Below, in pieces: positions 7,738 through 15,321 of a stretch of DNA of 17,421 nucleotides (its first letter is position 1; each line of letters opens with the position of its first letter). A program made the position numbers and the translations under genes. Under the pieces are notes generated by a model that was not told the DNA's origin, did not search any database, and worked only from the letters and a program-made list of their open reading frames with translations. Origin of the DNA: CAYXGE01 sp964464435 (GTDB lineage Bacteria; Pseudomonadota; Gammaproteobacteria; Burkholderiales; Methylophilaceae); contig CAYXGE010000039.1 of the NCBI GenBank assembly GCA_964464435.1, positions 1 to 17,421 on the forward strand, in the 5' to 3' direction.

Positions 7738-9621
7738 TTATAGCGTGACTTGTGCACCTAATTCAACCACTCGATTGGCTGGTAGTTTAAATTGATTAAT
7801 CACACTATCAGCATTTCTAAACATGCCAATAAATAATTTAAGCTTCCAAAAAGGCATTTCAGAAGTATCTGAAGGAATTAAACTTTCTTTACCTACAAAA
7901 TAAGAAGTTTCCATTTCTTCTAGCTGTAAGCCAAAGCTTTGACATAGTTGCAAATCTGCAGGAATATTTTCTTCATCTTTAAAACCATAATACATGGTAA
8001 CACGGTAGAAATGATTGCCTAAATCCTCTACTTTTATTCGTTCTTCTTGCGGAATATGCGGTACGTTTTCTGTGCGTACGGCTAGTAAAACGACTTTTTC
8101 ATGTAGTACTTTATTGTGCTTTAAATTGTGCAATAGAGCGTGTGGTACACCTTGTAAGTTTGGGGTTAAGAAAACAGCATTGCCATACACACGTGTTGGT
8201 GGGTGTGCAGAAATGGCTTCTACAAATGGTATTAAGTCCATCGATTCAGATTTAAGTGTTCTAAACAGTAAATTCCTGCCTTGTTTCCAAGTGGCCATCA
8301 AGGTAAATATCACAACACCCATTAAAATAGGGAACCAACCACCATCAGGAATTTTAATGATATTAGCGGTAAAAAAGGCAAGGTCTATGGTTAAGAATAT
8401 GGCAATCAACAAGCCTGTTTTTAACAAACTCCAATGCCATAATTGTCTGAAAACAATGGCGGCTAAGATAGTTGTGATGACCATGTCGCCAGTTACCGCA
8501 ATGCCGTATGCAGCGGCTAAATCGCCTGATGTTCCAAAGCCTATTACTAAAGCCATGACTAGTATCATTAAGCCCCAATTCACGCGGGGAATATAAATTT
8601 GCCCTTCTTGGCTTTCGGAGGTGTGTTCAACGTCCATACGAGGTAAATAACCGAGTAATAAGGCTTGTCTTGATACTGAAAAAGCACCTGAAATAACGGC
8701 CTGTGAGGCAATAACAGCGGCCATAGTAGCCAATATGATTAACGGATACAGCATCCAGTTAGGCGCCATTAAATAAAATGGGTTAGAGGCAGCCTCTGGG
8801 TTGTTAAGTAGCAACGCGCCTTGTCCAAAGTAATTTAATACCAATGACGGTAGCACAAATGAAAACCAAACCAAGCGTATAGGAAACTTACCAAAATGCC
8901 CCATGTCTGCATACAGTGCCTCAGCGCCAGTCACAGCAAGTACAACAGAACCTAATGCAAAAAAACCTAATAAAGGGTTATGAATTAAAAATCGTATGCC
9001 GTACCATGGATTGACGGCAAATAGCACCTCTGGTTGCTGCACAATATTACTAATGCCCAACACAGCCAAGGTAGCAAACCACATGAGCATAATCGGACCA
9101 AACAACCTGCCAACCACTGCAGTGCCTTTGCTTTGCATCCAAAATAAGCCAAAAAGGACAACTAGGGTAATGGGAATGATGAAATGATTAAGTGAAGGTG
9201 CTGCTACTTGTAGGCCTTCGACGGCAGATAATACTGAAATAGCGGGTGTGACCATGCCATCTGCGTAAAACATGCATGCGCCAATAATACCAATTAGCAT
9301 TATCGTTTTTTGTTTATCTTTGTTACCAACAGCCGTTTGGCTTGCTTGTGCCAGCAACGCCATAATACCGCCTTCTCCATTATTATCGGCACGCATAATA
9401 AATGCTACGTACTTGATAGATACCACCATGATGAGTGACCAAAGTATCAGCGATAAGATGCCAAACATATTGTCATGATTAAGTGGAATAGGGTGGTGGC
9501 TTACTGAGAAGACTTCTTTCATGGTGTAAAGTGGGCTAGTGCCAATATCACCGTATACGACACCTAGCGCTGCCAAGGCTAAAGCTGGCAGCGAGTTTTT
9601 GCTAACTTCTGAAGCTGACAT
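7738..9621 (-). CDS. kup: Low-affinity potassium transporter Kup
   Basis: Kup (TrkD) family proteins import K+, probably with protons, across the inner membrane. The 627-residue product begins with the family signature GVVYGDIGTSPLYT (20-33). About twelve hydrophobic segments follow, filling residues ~15-450, and then a soluble C-terminal domain (~455-627). The length agrees with the usual 620-630. It has no strong Shine-Dalgarno sequence (an AT-rich stretch precedes the ATG). It is divergent from hrpA with 181 bp between them and is followed by the protease gene on the same strand. I see no riboswitch in its leader. The assignment to Kup is firm; the ion preference is inferred from the family. 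Confidence 0.96.
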   Translation of the reverse strand: MSASEVSKNSLPALALAALGVVYGDIGTSPLYTMKEVFSVSHHPIPLNHDNMFGILSLILWSLIMVVSIKYVAFIMRADNNGEGGIMALLAQASQTAVGNKDKQKTIMLIGIIGACMFYADGMVTPAISVLSAVEGLQVAAPSLNHFIIPITLVVLFGLFWMQSKGTAVVGRLFGPIMLMWFATLAVLGISNIVQQPEVLFAVNPWYGIRFLIHNPLLGFFALGSVVLAVTGAEALYADMGHFGKFPIRLVWFSFVLPSLVLNYFGQGALLLNNPEAASNPFYLMAPNWMLYPLIILATMAAVIASQAVISGAFSVSRQALLLGYLPRMDVEHTSESQEGQIYIPRVNWGLMILVMALVIGFGTSGDLAAAYGIAVTGDMVITTILAAIVFRQLWHWSLLKTGLLIAIFLTIDLAFFTANIIKIPDGGWFPILMGVVIFTLMATWKQGRNLLFRTLKSESMDLIPFVEAISAHPPTRVYGNAVFLTPNLQGVPHALLHNLKHNKVLHEKVVLLAVRTENVPHIPQEERIKVEDLGNHFYRVTMYYGFKDEENIPADLQLCQSFGLQLEEMETSYFVGKESLIPSDTSEMPFWKLKLFIGMFRNADSVINQFKLPANRVVELGAQVTL

Positions 9622-9734
9622 AAAAATAAACCATGTTAATTTTCGATTATTCTAGCAGTTTAATGGATGAATCACTTGTATTACATTAAGTTTATCAGAC
9701 AAAAAAGGTGGCTCGTTTTTGTCGGGTGTATTAT

Positions 9735-9762
9735 TTGTGCCATGTTAAAATCATCATATAAC
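9735..9762 (+). promoter_or_regulatory. Candidate promoter for hrpA
   Basis: A -10 box TATAAC (9757-9762) follows a weak -35 box TTGTGC (9735-9740) after 16 bp. This would give a leader of about 34 bases. The hrpA start has no clear Shine-Dalgarno sequence. Support is modest because only three of six -35 bases match the consensus. Confidence 0.33.
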
Positions 9763-9802
9763 CAGAGCCTTTCAATTTTTAAAGAATTTAGTGCTGTAAT
9801 TC

Positions 9803-12800
9803 ATGAATCCGCAACACCCTGACACATTAAAAATTATCGCAAATCTTGAAGCACAGTTACCCAAGTGTATGGGGAAAGACCGCTTTTTCTTACAAAGAAA
9901 ACTACGTCAATTGCAGATAGATTTTAATAAAAATCAGATACATGTGGATTTTACAAAGCAATCTGGTCAATTATTGCGAGCGTTTGAAGCGTCATGCCAG
10001 CAATTTAGCCAGCGCCAAGCTCATTTACCTAAACCAGAGTTTGCAGATAATCTGCCAGTTAACGAGCGTCGTCATGAAATTGCAGAAGCAATTGCCAAAC
10101 ACCAAGTGGTGATTGTTTGTGGTGAAACAGGGTCAGGTAAAACCACGCAACTACCTAAAATCTGCCTTGAGTTGGGTCGCGGTGTGGCTGGGATGATTGG
10201 GCATACGCAGCCGCGACGTATCGCCGCCCGTTCGGTGGCTTCGCGTATTGCGCAGGAGTTGAAATCACCTTTAGGGCAAGACGTTGGTTACAAAGTGCGT
10301 TTCAACGATAAGCTGTCAGAGTCTAGCTATATCAAGTTGATGACGGATGGTATTTTGCTTTCTGAAACGCAGGGCGACCGTTTTTTAAATGCCTACGATA
10401 CGCTGATAATTGATGAGGCGCATGAACGCAGTCTCAATATTGACTTTTTGTTAGGCTATATCAAACAGATTTTGCCCAAACGACCTGATTTAAAAGTGAT
10501 TATTACCAGTGCCACGATTGACGCGGAGCGTTTTTCTAAGCATTTTGATGGTGCCCCTGTCATTGAAGTGTCGGGACGTACTTACCCCGTTGAAGTTCGC
10601 TACCGCCCTTTGCAAGAAAGTGATGAAGACGAGCGTGAAGAAAAAATTGAAGAGGCTATTTTAGATGCAGTGGATGACTTATCGCGTTTAGGCGGTGGCG
10701 ATATTTTGGTGTTTTTGCCGGGCGAGCGAGAAATACGGGATACCGCAGAGCACCTGCGCAAGCACCACCCCAAAGGTGCAGAAATATTGCCTTTATTTGC
10801 GCGGCTTTCGATTGAAGACCAGCAAAAAATCTTTAAGCCAAGCGGTGGACGCAGGATAGTATTGGCGACGAACGTGGCCGAAACCTCGCTAACTGTGCCA
10901 GGCATTAAATATGTCATCGACACAGGCTTGGCGCGGGTTAAACGCTACAGCGCACGCTCAAAAGTTGAACAACTGCAAATTGAAAAAATCTCGCAAGCGG
11001 CGGCTAAACAGCGCGCAGGGCGGTGCGGGCGTGTGTCTAATGGTATTTGTGTGCGCTTGTATGCTGAGCAAGATTTTAATGAGCGTCCAGCGTTTACAGA
11101 CCCCGAGATTATCCGAAGCTCACTCGCCGCAGTGATATTGCGCATGGCGGCATTACGTTTAGGTGATGTCAGCGAGTTTCCATTTATTGAGCCGCCCAGC
11201 AGCCGTTTGATTAGTGATGGCTATCAACTACTGCAAGAGTTAGGGGCAGTGGATGCGCGTAGGCAAATAACGCCTTTGGGCTTACAGATTGCTAAGTTGC
11301 CGCTAGACCCAAGAGTGGGGCGCATGATTTTGGCAGCGCAAAAAGAAAATTGTCTGCAAGAAATTTTGATTATTGCGAGTGTGTTGAGTATTCAAGATCC
11401 ACGCGAAAGGCCGATGGATAAGCGTGAAGCGGCGGATTTAGCACATGCTAAGTTTGCTGATGAGCGATCAGACTTTATGGGCTATTTGAAGCTGTGGGAA
11501 TTTTATGACGATGCCCTCAAGCATAAAAAATCTAACCGCGAGTTACTCAATAAATGCCATGCGAATTTCCTTTCTTTTTTAAGATTAAAAGAGTGGCGAG
11601 AGTTGCATGGGCAAATCGCCAGCATTGTTGGTGAAATGGAGTTTAAAACCAACACCACTGAGGCCACATATGACCAAATTCACCGCGCTTTATTAGCAGG
11701 CTTGCTTGGCAATATTGGCTTTAAAGATGGCGAAGCCGAAGCGTATTTGGGTGCGCGTGGTATTCGTTTTCATATCGCGCCCGGCACCGCGCTCAAAAAG
11801 AGCCGCCCCAAGTGGGTGATGGCGGCTGAGTTAGTCGATACCGCTAAGCTGTATGCACGGTGTGTGGCTAAAATTGAGCCTGATTGGATAGAACCACTAG
11901 CGCGTGGTTTAACGGAAAGTAGCTACACTGACCCACGCTGGGATAGACGCCCTGCGCAAGTGTTTGCATGGGAGCGCGTTGCATTGTATGGGTTAACGGT
12001 GGTGCCTAAGCGCCGCGTGCACTATGGCGCAATCAATGTGGCTGAGTCGCGTGAGATTTTCATACGTGAAGCGCTGGCCAATATGGAGTTTGATACGCGT
12101 GCGCCATTTTTTGAGGCGAATAAACGCCTAATTGCTGAAGTGGAAGAGCTTGAGCACAAAGCGCGCAGGCAAGACGTACTGGTAGATGAGCAGGTGCTCT
12201 TTGATTTTTACGACGCGATTGTGCCAGCGCATATTGTCAACGGTGCAGGCTTTGAAAAATGGCGACAAGAGGCTGAAAAAGCTAACCCTAAGTTACTTTA
12301 CCTTACCAAAGAGATTCTCATGCGCCACGCTGCGCATAGTGTCACAGAGGTGCTTTACCCAGAAACCATGATGTTAGACGGTGTACAAGTGGCGCTTAAA
12401 TACCGTTTTGAGCTTAATCACCCACTTGATGGCGTCACGGCAACTATTCCGCTAACACTGCTAAACCAGCTCAACCCCACGCAAACAGAGTGGCTAGTGC
12501 CCGGCATGATACGTGAAAAACTCACGCAGTTGATTAAAGCCCTGCCTAAAACTTATCGACGTGTATGCGTGCCTGTGCCTGAGTTTGTGACAGCATTTTT
12601 AGAGCAAGCTGAAGTGGGTAAGCAACCAGTGTTGCAGGCGTTGTCAGCATTTATCCTTAATCAAACTTCGCTCAAAATAGGGGTGGAAGATTGGCCAAGC
12701 GATGCGCTACCAGCGCACATGCGCATGAACTTTAGAATTGTTGATGAAGCAGGGCTAGAACTTGCGATGGGACGTGATTGGCAAGCGCTCAAACAACAAC

Positions 12801-13708
12801 TGGGGCAAATGGCGCAACTCACGTTCAGAGAGGGCTCTCCCGAAATAGAAAAAGCAGGCCTAAAACAGTGGGATTTCGGTGATTTACCTGCCGAGCTTAA
12901 CTTCGCCAAAGCAGGTCAACAACTCACAGGTTATCCAGCGATAGAAGATAACGGTGATAGCGTGTCGGTGAAATTGTTTGATAATCAGCAAGCCGCTCAG
13001 CAAGCCCATAGAAAAGGGGTGGCTAAACTCATGCGCTTTGAACTTAAAGAACAAATGAAACAGCTAGAAAAAGGCTTGCCAGGCTTTAACCAATTTGCGT
13101 TGCAGCTTCGACATTTAATTAGCCCTGATGAGTTACGCGAAGAAATGCTGATTGCCATAGCCGACCGCGCCTTTATTGGTGAAGATGATTTGCCCTATAC
13201 CAACCAAGCGTTTATGAACCTTAAAGCACGTGCGCGCAGTCGCTTGCCTGCGGTGGTGCAAGGAGCTAGTCAACTGGTTATGCAGATAGCGGCTGAATAT
13301 ACCAACCTGCAACAAAAGCTGAGTGCTACGCCTGCCAACATGCAACGCATTAAAAAAGAATGTGAACAACATCTCACACAGCTGTTGCCCAAACACTTTA
13401 TGACGCAAACGCCGTGGGCTGTATTACAGCATATGCCGCGCTATATTAAGGCGATTAAACTGCGTTTAGAAAAATACCCTAACGCGGTAGAACGTGACAC
13501 AAGACATGCGCAAGCGGTGCAAATTATATGGCAACGATGGGAAGATAAAATAAAACAGTTGCGTAAAGCCAATATTGAACCCAGTGATACATTGACGGAA
13601 TACCGCTGGATGATAGAAGAATTACGCGTTTCATTGTTTGCGCAAGAGCTCAAAACGCCTTACCCCGTATCAGCAAAACGTTTAGATAAAATTTGGGCTG
13701 ATATGTAG
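9803..13708 (+). CDS. hrpA: ATP-dependent DEAH-box RNA helicase HrpA
   Basis: A 1301-residue DEAH/RHA helicase, the same length as E. coli HrpA (about 1300). In the cytoplasm it unwinds or remodels RNA using NTP; in E. coli it has been linked to fimbrial mRNA processing and rescue of stalled ribosomes. The helicase core shows motif I GETGSGKTT (107-115), motif II DEAH (204-207), motif III SAT (236-238), motif V TNVAETSLTVPG (about 356-367) and motif VI QRAGRCGR (403-410). Helicase-associated and OB-fold regions follow, then the long C-terminal DUF3418-type region typical of HrpA and absent from the shorter HrpB. It stands alone, divergent from kup and convergent with the Spy-like gene. No intrinsic terminator on the plus strand is evident after its stop. 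Confidence 0.96.
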   Translation: MNPQHPDTLKIIANLEAQLPKCMGKDRFFLQRKLRQLQIDFNKNQIHVDFTKQSGQLLRAFEASCQQFSQRQAHLPKPEFADNLPVNERRHEIAEAIAKHQVVIVCGETGSGKTTQLPKICLELGRGVAGMIGHTQPRRIAARSVASRIAQELKSPLGQDVGYKVRFNDKLSESSYIKLMTDGILLSETQGDRFLNAYDTLIIDEAHERSLNIDFLLGYIKQILPKRPDLKVIITSATIDAERFSKHFDGAPVIEVSGRTYPVEVRYRPLQESDEDEREEKIEEAILDAVDDLSRLGGGDILVFLPGEREIRDTAEHLRKHHPKGAEILPLFARLSIEDQQKIFKPSGGRRIVLATNVAETSLTVPGIKYVIDTGLARVKRYSARSKVEQLQIEKISQAAAKQRAGRCGRVSNGICVRLYAEQDFNERPAFTDPEIIRSSLAAVILRMAALRLGDVSEFPFIEPPSSRLISDGYQLLQELGAVDARRQITPLGLQIAKLPLDPRVGRMILAAQKENCLQEILIIASVLSIQDPRERPMDKREAADLAHAKFADERSDFMGYLKLWEFYDDALKHKKSNRELLNKCHANFLSFLRLKEWRELHGQIASIVGEMEFKTNTTEATYDQIHRALLAGLLGNIGFKDGEAEAYLGARGIRFHIAPGTALKKSRPKWVMAAELVDTAKLYARCVAKIEPDWIEPLARGLTESSYTDPRWDRRPAQVFAWERVALYGLTVVPKRRVHYGAINVAESREIFIREALANMEFDTRAPFFEANKRLIAEVEELEHKARRQDVLVDEQVLFDFYDAIVPAHIVNGAGFEKWRQEAEKANPKLLYLTKEILMRHAAHSVTEVLYPETMMLDGVQVALKYRFELNHPLDGVTATIPLTLLNQLNPTQTEWLVPGMIREKLTQLIKALPKTYRRVCVPVPEFVTAFLEQAEVGKQPVLQALSAFILNQTSLKIGVEDWPSDALPAHMRMNFRIVDEAGLELAMGRDWQALKQQLGQMAQLTFREGSPEIEKAGLKQWDFGDLPAELNFAKAGQQLTGYPAIEDNGDSVSVKLFDNQQAAQQAHRKGVAKLMRFELKEQMKQLEKGLPGFNQFALQLRHLISPDELREEMLIAIADRAFIGEDDLPYTNQAFMNLKARARSRLPAVVQGASQLVMQIAAEYTNLQQKLSATPANMQRIKKECEQHLTQLLPKHFMTQTPWAVLQHMPRYIKAIKLRLEKYPNAVERDTRHAQAVQIIWQRWEDKIKQLRKANIEPSDTLTEYRWMIEELRVSLFAQELKTPYPVSAKRLDKIWADM

Positions 13709-13723
13709 ATTTTTGATATTGGG

Positions 13724-13780
13724 GCACGCCTAGAAGGCGCGTGGATATTGGCTCGCAGGGGGTATGCTTTGCGATAGGCT
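13724..13780 (+). repeat. Degenerate REP-like repeat after hrpA
   Basis: This 57-base segment aligns with the start of the repeat at 17348-17408. They share GCA-GCC, then TGGATATTGG, then a G-rich foot followed by ATG and a GCG-containing loop. By eye roughly two thirds of the first 43 positions agree. The hairpin is decayed here: only TAT-GC with GC-G-ATA around TTT can pair, and the outer arms no longer match. It is probably a worn copy of a dispersed REP-type element. Confidence 0.5.
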
Positions 13781-13782
13781 AT

Positions 13783-13809
13783 AAAAAAACACCCCGATGA
13801 GCGGGGTGT
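13783..13809 (-). terminator. Rho-independent terminator of the Spy/CpxP-like gene
   Basis: An 8-bp GC-rich stem, ACACCCCG (13789-13796) pairing with CGGGGTGT (13802-13809), encloses a 5-base loop. On the minus strand it is followed by seven T (13783-13789). It lacks a T-run on the plus strand, so it is built for the leftward Spy/CpxP-like transcript and not for hrpA. Confidence 0.88.
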
Positions 13810-13875
13810 AATCAGGGGCTACTGGGGAGATAGCAAGCACATCAAAGAGGAGTGCATTAAACAGTATTTAGCGCA

Positions 13876-14406
13876 CTATCCACGGGTATGAGGATTACCA
13901 TGTTGATGACCACGCCATTTTGCTGGGTGCATAAAGCCGTGTTTGTCAGCGTTATCTTTTCTTTCTTGCAGTATTTTACGTTGCTCAGGGGTTAATACGC
14001 TGTATACCTGTTGCTCCGTTTTAGCGCGGTTGAGCGCATGCTCTTTCTCAAGAACCGCTAACTTTTCTGCAATCTGTTTGGCTTTAGCTTCATCAAAACG
14101 GTCACTTTGTGACACTGCACGTAATTCATCTTTGAGTTGTTTTTCTTGTTTATGTATTTCACGTATCTTAGGAATTTGCGGGTAGAAAATCGCAAACACC
14201 TTGTCTTGTTGGTCTTGGCTGAGATTCAGGTCTGCCAAGTGAGGCGGAATGCCCATGTGGCCGAATTTTTCGCCTTTGTGGTGCATGCCGTGACGCTCGC
14301 AATGCTTGCCTTCACCGCCTTTATCATCAGCATATGCAGCCATTGGCAAAGATAATGTAATCAATGTGCTTAATAATATTGGTTTTAATCTGTTCGCTAA
14401 ATTCAT
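13876..14406 (-). CDS. Spy/CpxP-like periplasmic LTxxQ protein, His-rich
   Basis: A 176-residue predicted periplasmic protein. A Sec signal peptide (1-26, cleavage after AYA) precedes a His-rich segment with H35, H39, H42, H43, H50 and H56 plus one Cys (C36). The helical body carries the two LTxxQ-type motifs of the Spy/CpxP family, LSQDQ (62-66) and LTPEQ (138-142). The C-terminal tail is again His-rich (H156, H160, H167, H169, H173). Family members are ATP-independent chaperones or act as inhibitors of the CpxA sensor; metal-linked relatives such as CnrX and ZraP also exist. An AAGGAAAC ribosome-binding site precedes the start. It is divergent from a CpxR/CpxA-like pair across a control region with CpxR-type boxes, which argues for a CpxP-like role. 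The His-rich tails suggest metal binding, which is inference. Confidence 0.88.
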   Translation of the reverse strand: MNLANRLKPILLSTLITLSLPMAAYADDKGGEGKHCERHGMHHKGEKFGHMGIPPHLADLNLSQDQQDKVFAIFYPQIPKIREIHKQEKQLKDELRAVSQSDRFDEAKAKQIAEKLAVLEKEHALNRAKTEQQVYSVLTPEQRKILQERKDNADKHGFMHPAKWRGHQHGNPHTRG

Positions 14407-14515
14407 TTTGTTTCCTTTTTAAATAAGTATGCAATGCACGTCACAAGATTATTACAAGGTATCTGGCTTCGGCTGTCATTGCTTGTACGACGCATGCATT
14501 ATGGCGGCGACAGAT

Positions 14516-14551
14516 GTAAAGCGCAGTTAAGCAAAAGTAAAGTTAGGTAAA
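14516..14551. promoter_or_regulatory. Double CpxR-type operator between the Spy-like gene and regulator
   Basis: Two tandem boxes lie in direct orientation: GTAAA-N5-GTTAA (14516-14530) and GTAAA-N5-GTAAA (14537-14551). The second is a perfect match to the known enterobacterial CpxR consensus and the first has one mismatch. The four half-sites start at 14516, 14526, 14537 and 14547, so all fall on one helix face. The perfect box is centred near -57 of the predicted regulator promoter, a typical activator position, and it could also serve the divergent Spy-like gene. Confidence 0.72.
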
Positions 14552-14566
14552 GCTGAATATGAAAGG

Positions 14567-14594
14567 TTGCTAAACTTTTTATGCGCGCTATGAT
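14567..14594 (+). promoter_or_regulatory. Predicted promoter of the CpxR/CpxA-like operon
   Basis: A -35 box TTGCTA (14567-14572) and a -10 box TATGAT (14589-14594) are separated by 16 bp. Transcription would start near 14601, leaving a leader of about 26 bases. The weak -35 next to an upstream CpxR-type operator fits an activated, self-regulated promoter. Confidence 0.5.
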
Positions 14595-14611
14595 GTTGAT
14601 ACCTATATAGA

Positions 14612-14625
14612 TTTACAAGTGTAAA
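14612..14625. promoter_or_regulatory. TTTAC-N4-GTAAA palindrome at the regulator start
   Basis: An inverted pair of GTAAA half-sites separated by 4 bp ends one base before the regulator's ATG, where a Shine-Dalgarno sequence would normally be. No good Shine-Dalgarno is seen, so translation initiation may be weak. It could be a second binding site for the regulator giving negative feedback, or chance in AT-rich sequence. Confidence 0.35.
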
Positions 14626-14626
14626 T

Positions 14627-15316
14627 ATGCATAAAATTTTGTTGATTGATGATGATGTAGAGCTCACACAAATGCTCAAAGAGTATCTAGTGGATGAGGG
14701 TTTTGAGGTAACAATAGCCAATGATGGTGAAACGGGTGCGCAATATGCGCTATCTGGTAAATTTGAATTGGCAGTGCTCGATGTCATGATGCCCAAACTC
14801 AATGGCATTGAAACTTTGCGACTTATCCGCGAAAAAAGCCATATTCCAGTGATTATGCTTACGGCACGTGGGGATGAGTCTGACCGCTTTTTTGGGCTAG
14901 AGCTTGGCGCAGATGATTATGTACCCAAGCCATGCACGCCACGTGAGTTGATGGCACGTATACGTGCTATTTTGCGTAGAATACGCCATGCCAAAGAGGC
15001 CACCATGCAAGTAGAAGAACTCGTCGTAGGTGACTTAAGCTTATGGCCTGAGCAACGTCGCACCGAGTGGCAAGCTAAGCCACTTTTACTCACTAGTACA
15101 GAGTTTAATCTACTGGAAGTGTTGATGCGCCATGCAGGGCAAGTGGTCAGCAAAGAAGAGCTTTCTGAAAAGGGTTTAGGCAGGCCGTTGGCACGTTTTG
15201 ATAGAAGTGTAGACGTACATCTCAGTAGCATTCGCCAGAAAATCGGCACGTTTCCTGACGGCAGGCATTGCATCCAAACTGTTTATCGTATGGGTTATCA
15301 ACTAATAAAAGAGTAA
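14627..15316 (+). CDS. CpxR-like OmpR-family response regulator
   Basis: A 229-residue DNA-binding response regulator. The receiver domain (1-118) shows the acidic pocket D8-D10, phospho-acceptor D52 in LDVMMPKLNG, T79 in MLTARG and K101 in PKP. The winged-helix domain of the OmpR/PhoB type covers about 125-227 (TSTEFNLLEVL, GRPLARFDRSVDVHLSSIRQKIG, TVYRMGYQL). Its sequence resembles CpxR, for example LGADDYVPKP followed by RELMARIRAILRR and the RFDRSVDVHLS wing region. GTAAA-type operators upstream support CpxR-like specificity. It should be phosphorylated by the kinase encoded 5 bp downstream and then control envelope-stress genes, probably including its own operon and the divergent Spy-like gene. 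The only doubt is whether it is a true CpxR orthologue, so no symbol is assigned. Confidence 0.9.
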   Translation: MHKILLIDDDVELTQMLKEYLVDEGFEVTIANDGETGAQYALSGKFELAVLDVMMPKLNGIETLRLIREKSHIPVIMLTARGDESDRFFGLELGADDYVPKPCTPRELMARIRAILRRIRHAKEATMQVEELVVGDLSLWPEQRRTEWQAKPLLLTSTEFNLLEVLMRHAGQVVSKEELSEKGLGRPLARFDRSVDVHLSSIRQKIGTFPDGRHCIQTVYRMGYQLIKE

Positions 15317-15321
15317 GTAAT

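Noticed and set aside
8015..8596. 193-residue open frame on the plus strand
   Set aside because: It is entirely antisense to kup. The product is Lys/Thr/Cys-rich with no domain, while kup in this region encodes well-conserved transporter sequence.
9622..9802. Riboswitch or K+-linked leader for kup
   Set aside because: No extended conserved-looking structure was found in the 181-bp divergent region; it is AT-rich with only promoter-like boxes.
9803..13708. Horizontal transfer of hrpA because it looks somewhat more GC-rich than the genes to its left
   Set aside because: The difference was judged only by eye, and the gene is full-length, intact and typical of the proteobacterial core. No mobile-element border is present.
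13724..13748. Terminator for hrpA from the GCCT-AGA-AGGC inverted repeat
   Set aside because: The stem is short and no T-run follows on the plus strand; it is better explained as part of the REP-like repeat.
15268..15321. Upstream start extending the sensor kinase by 18 residues
   Set aside because: It would lie inside the regulator gene and add polar residues ahead of the first membrane helix. The ATG at 15322 has normal operon spacing and a purine-rich sequence upstream.
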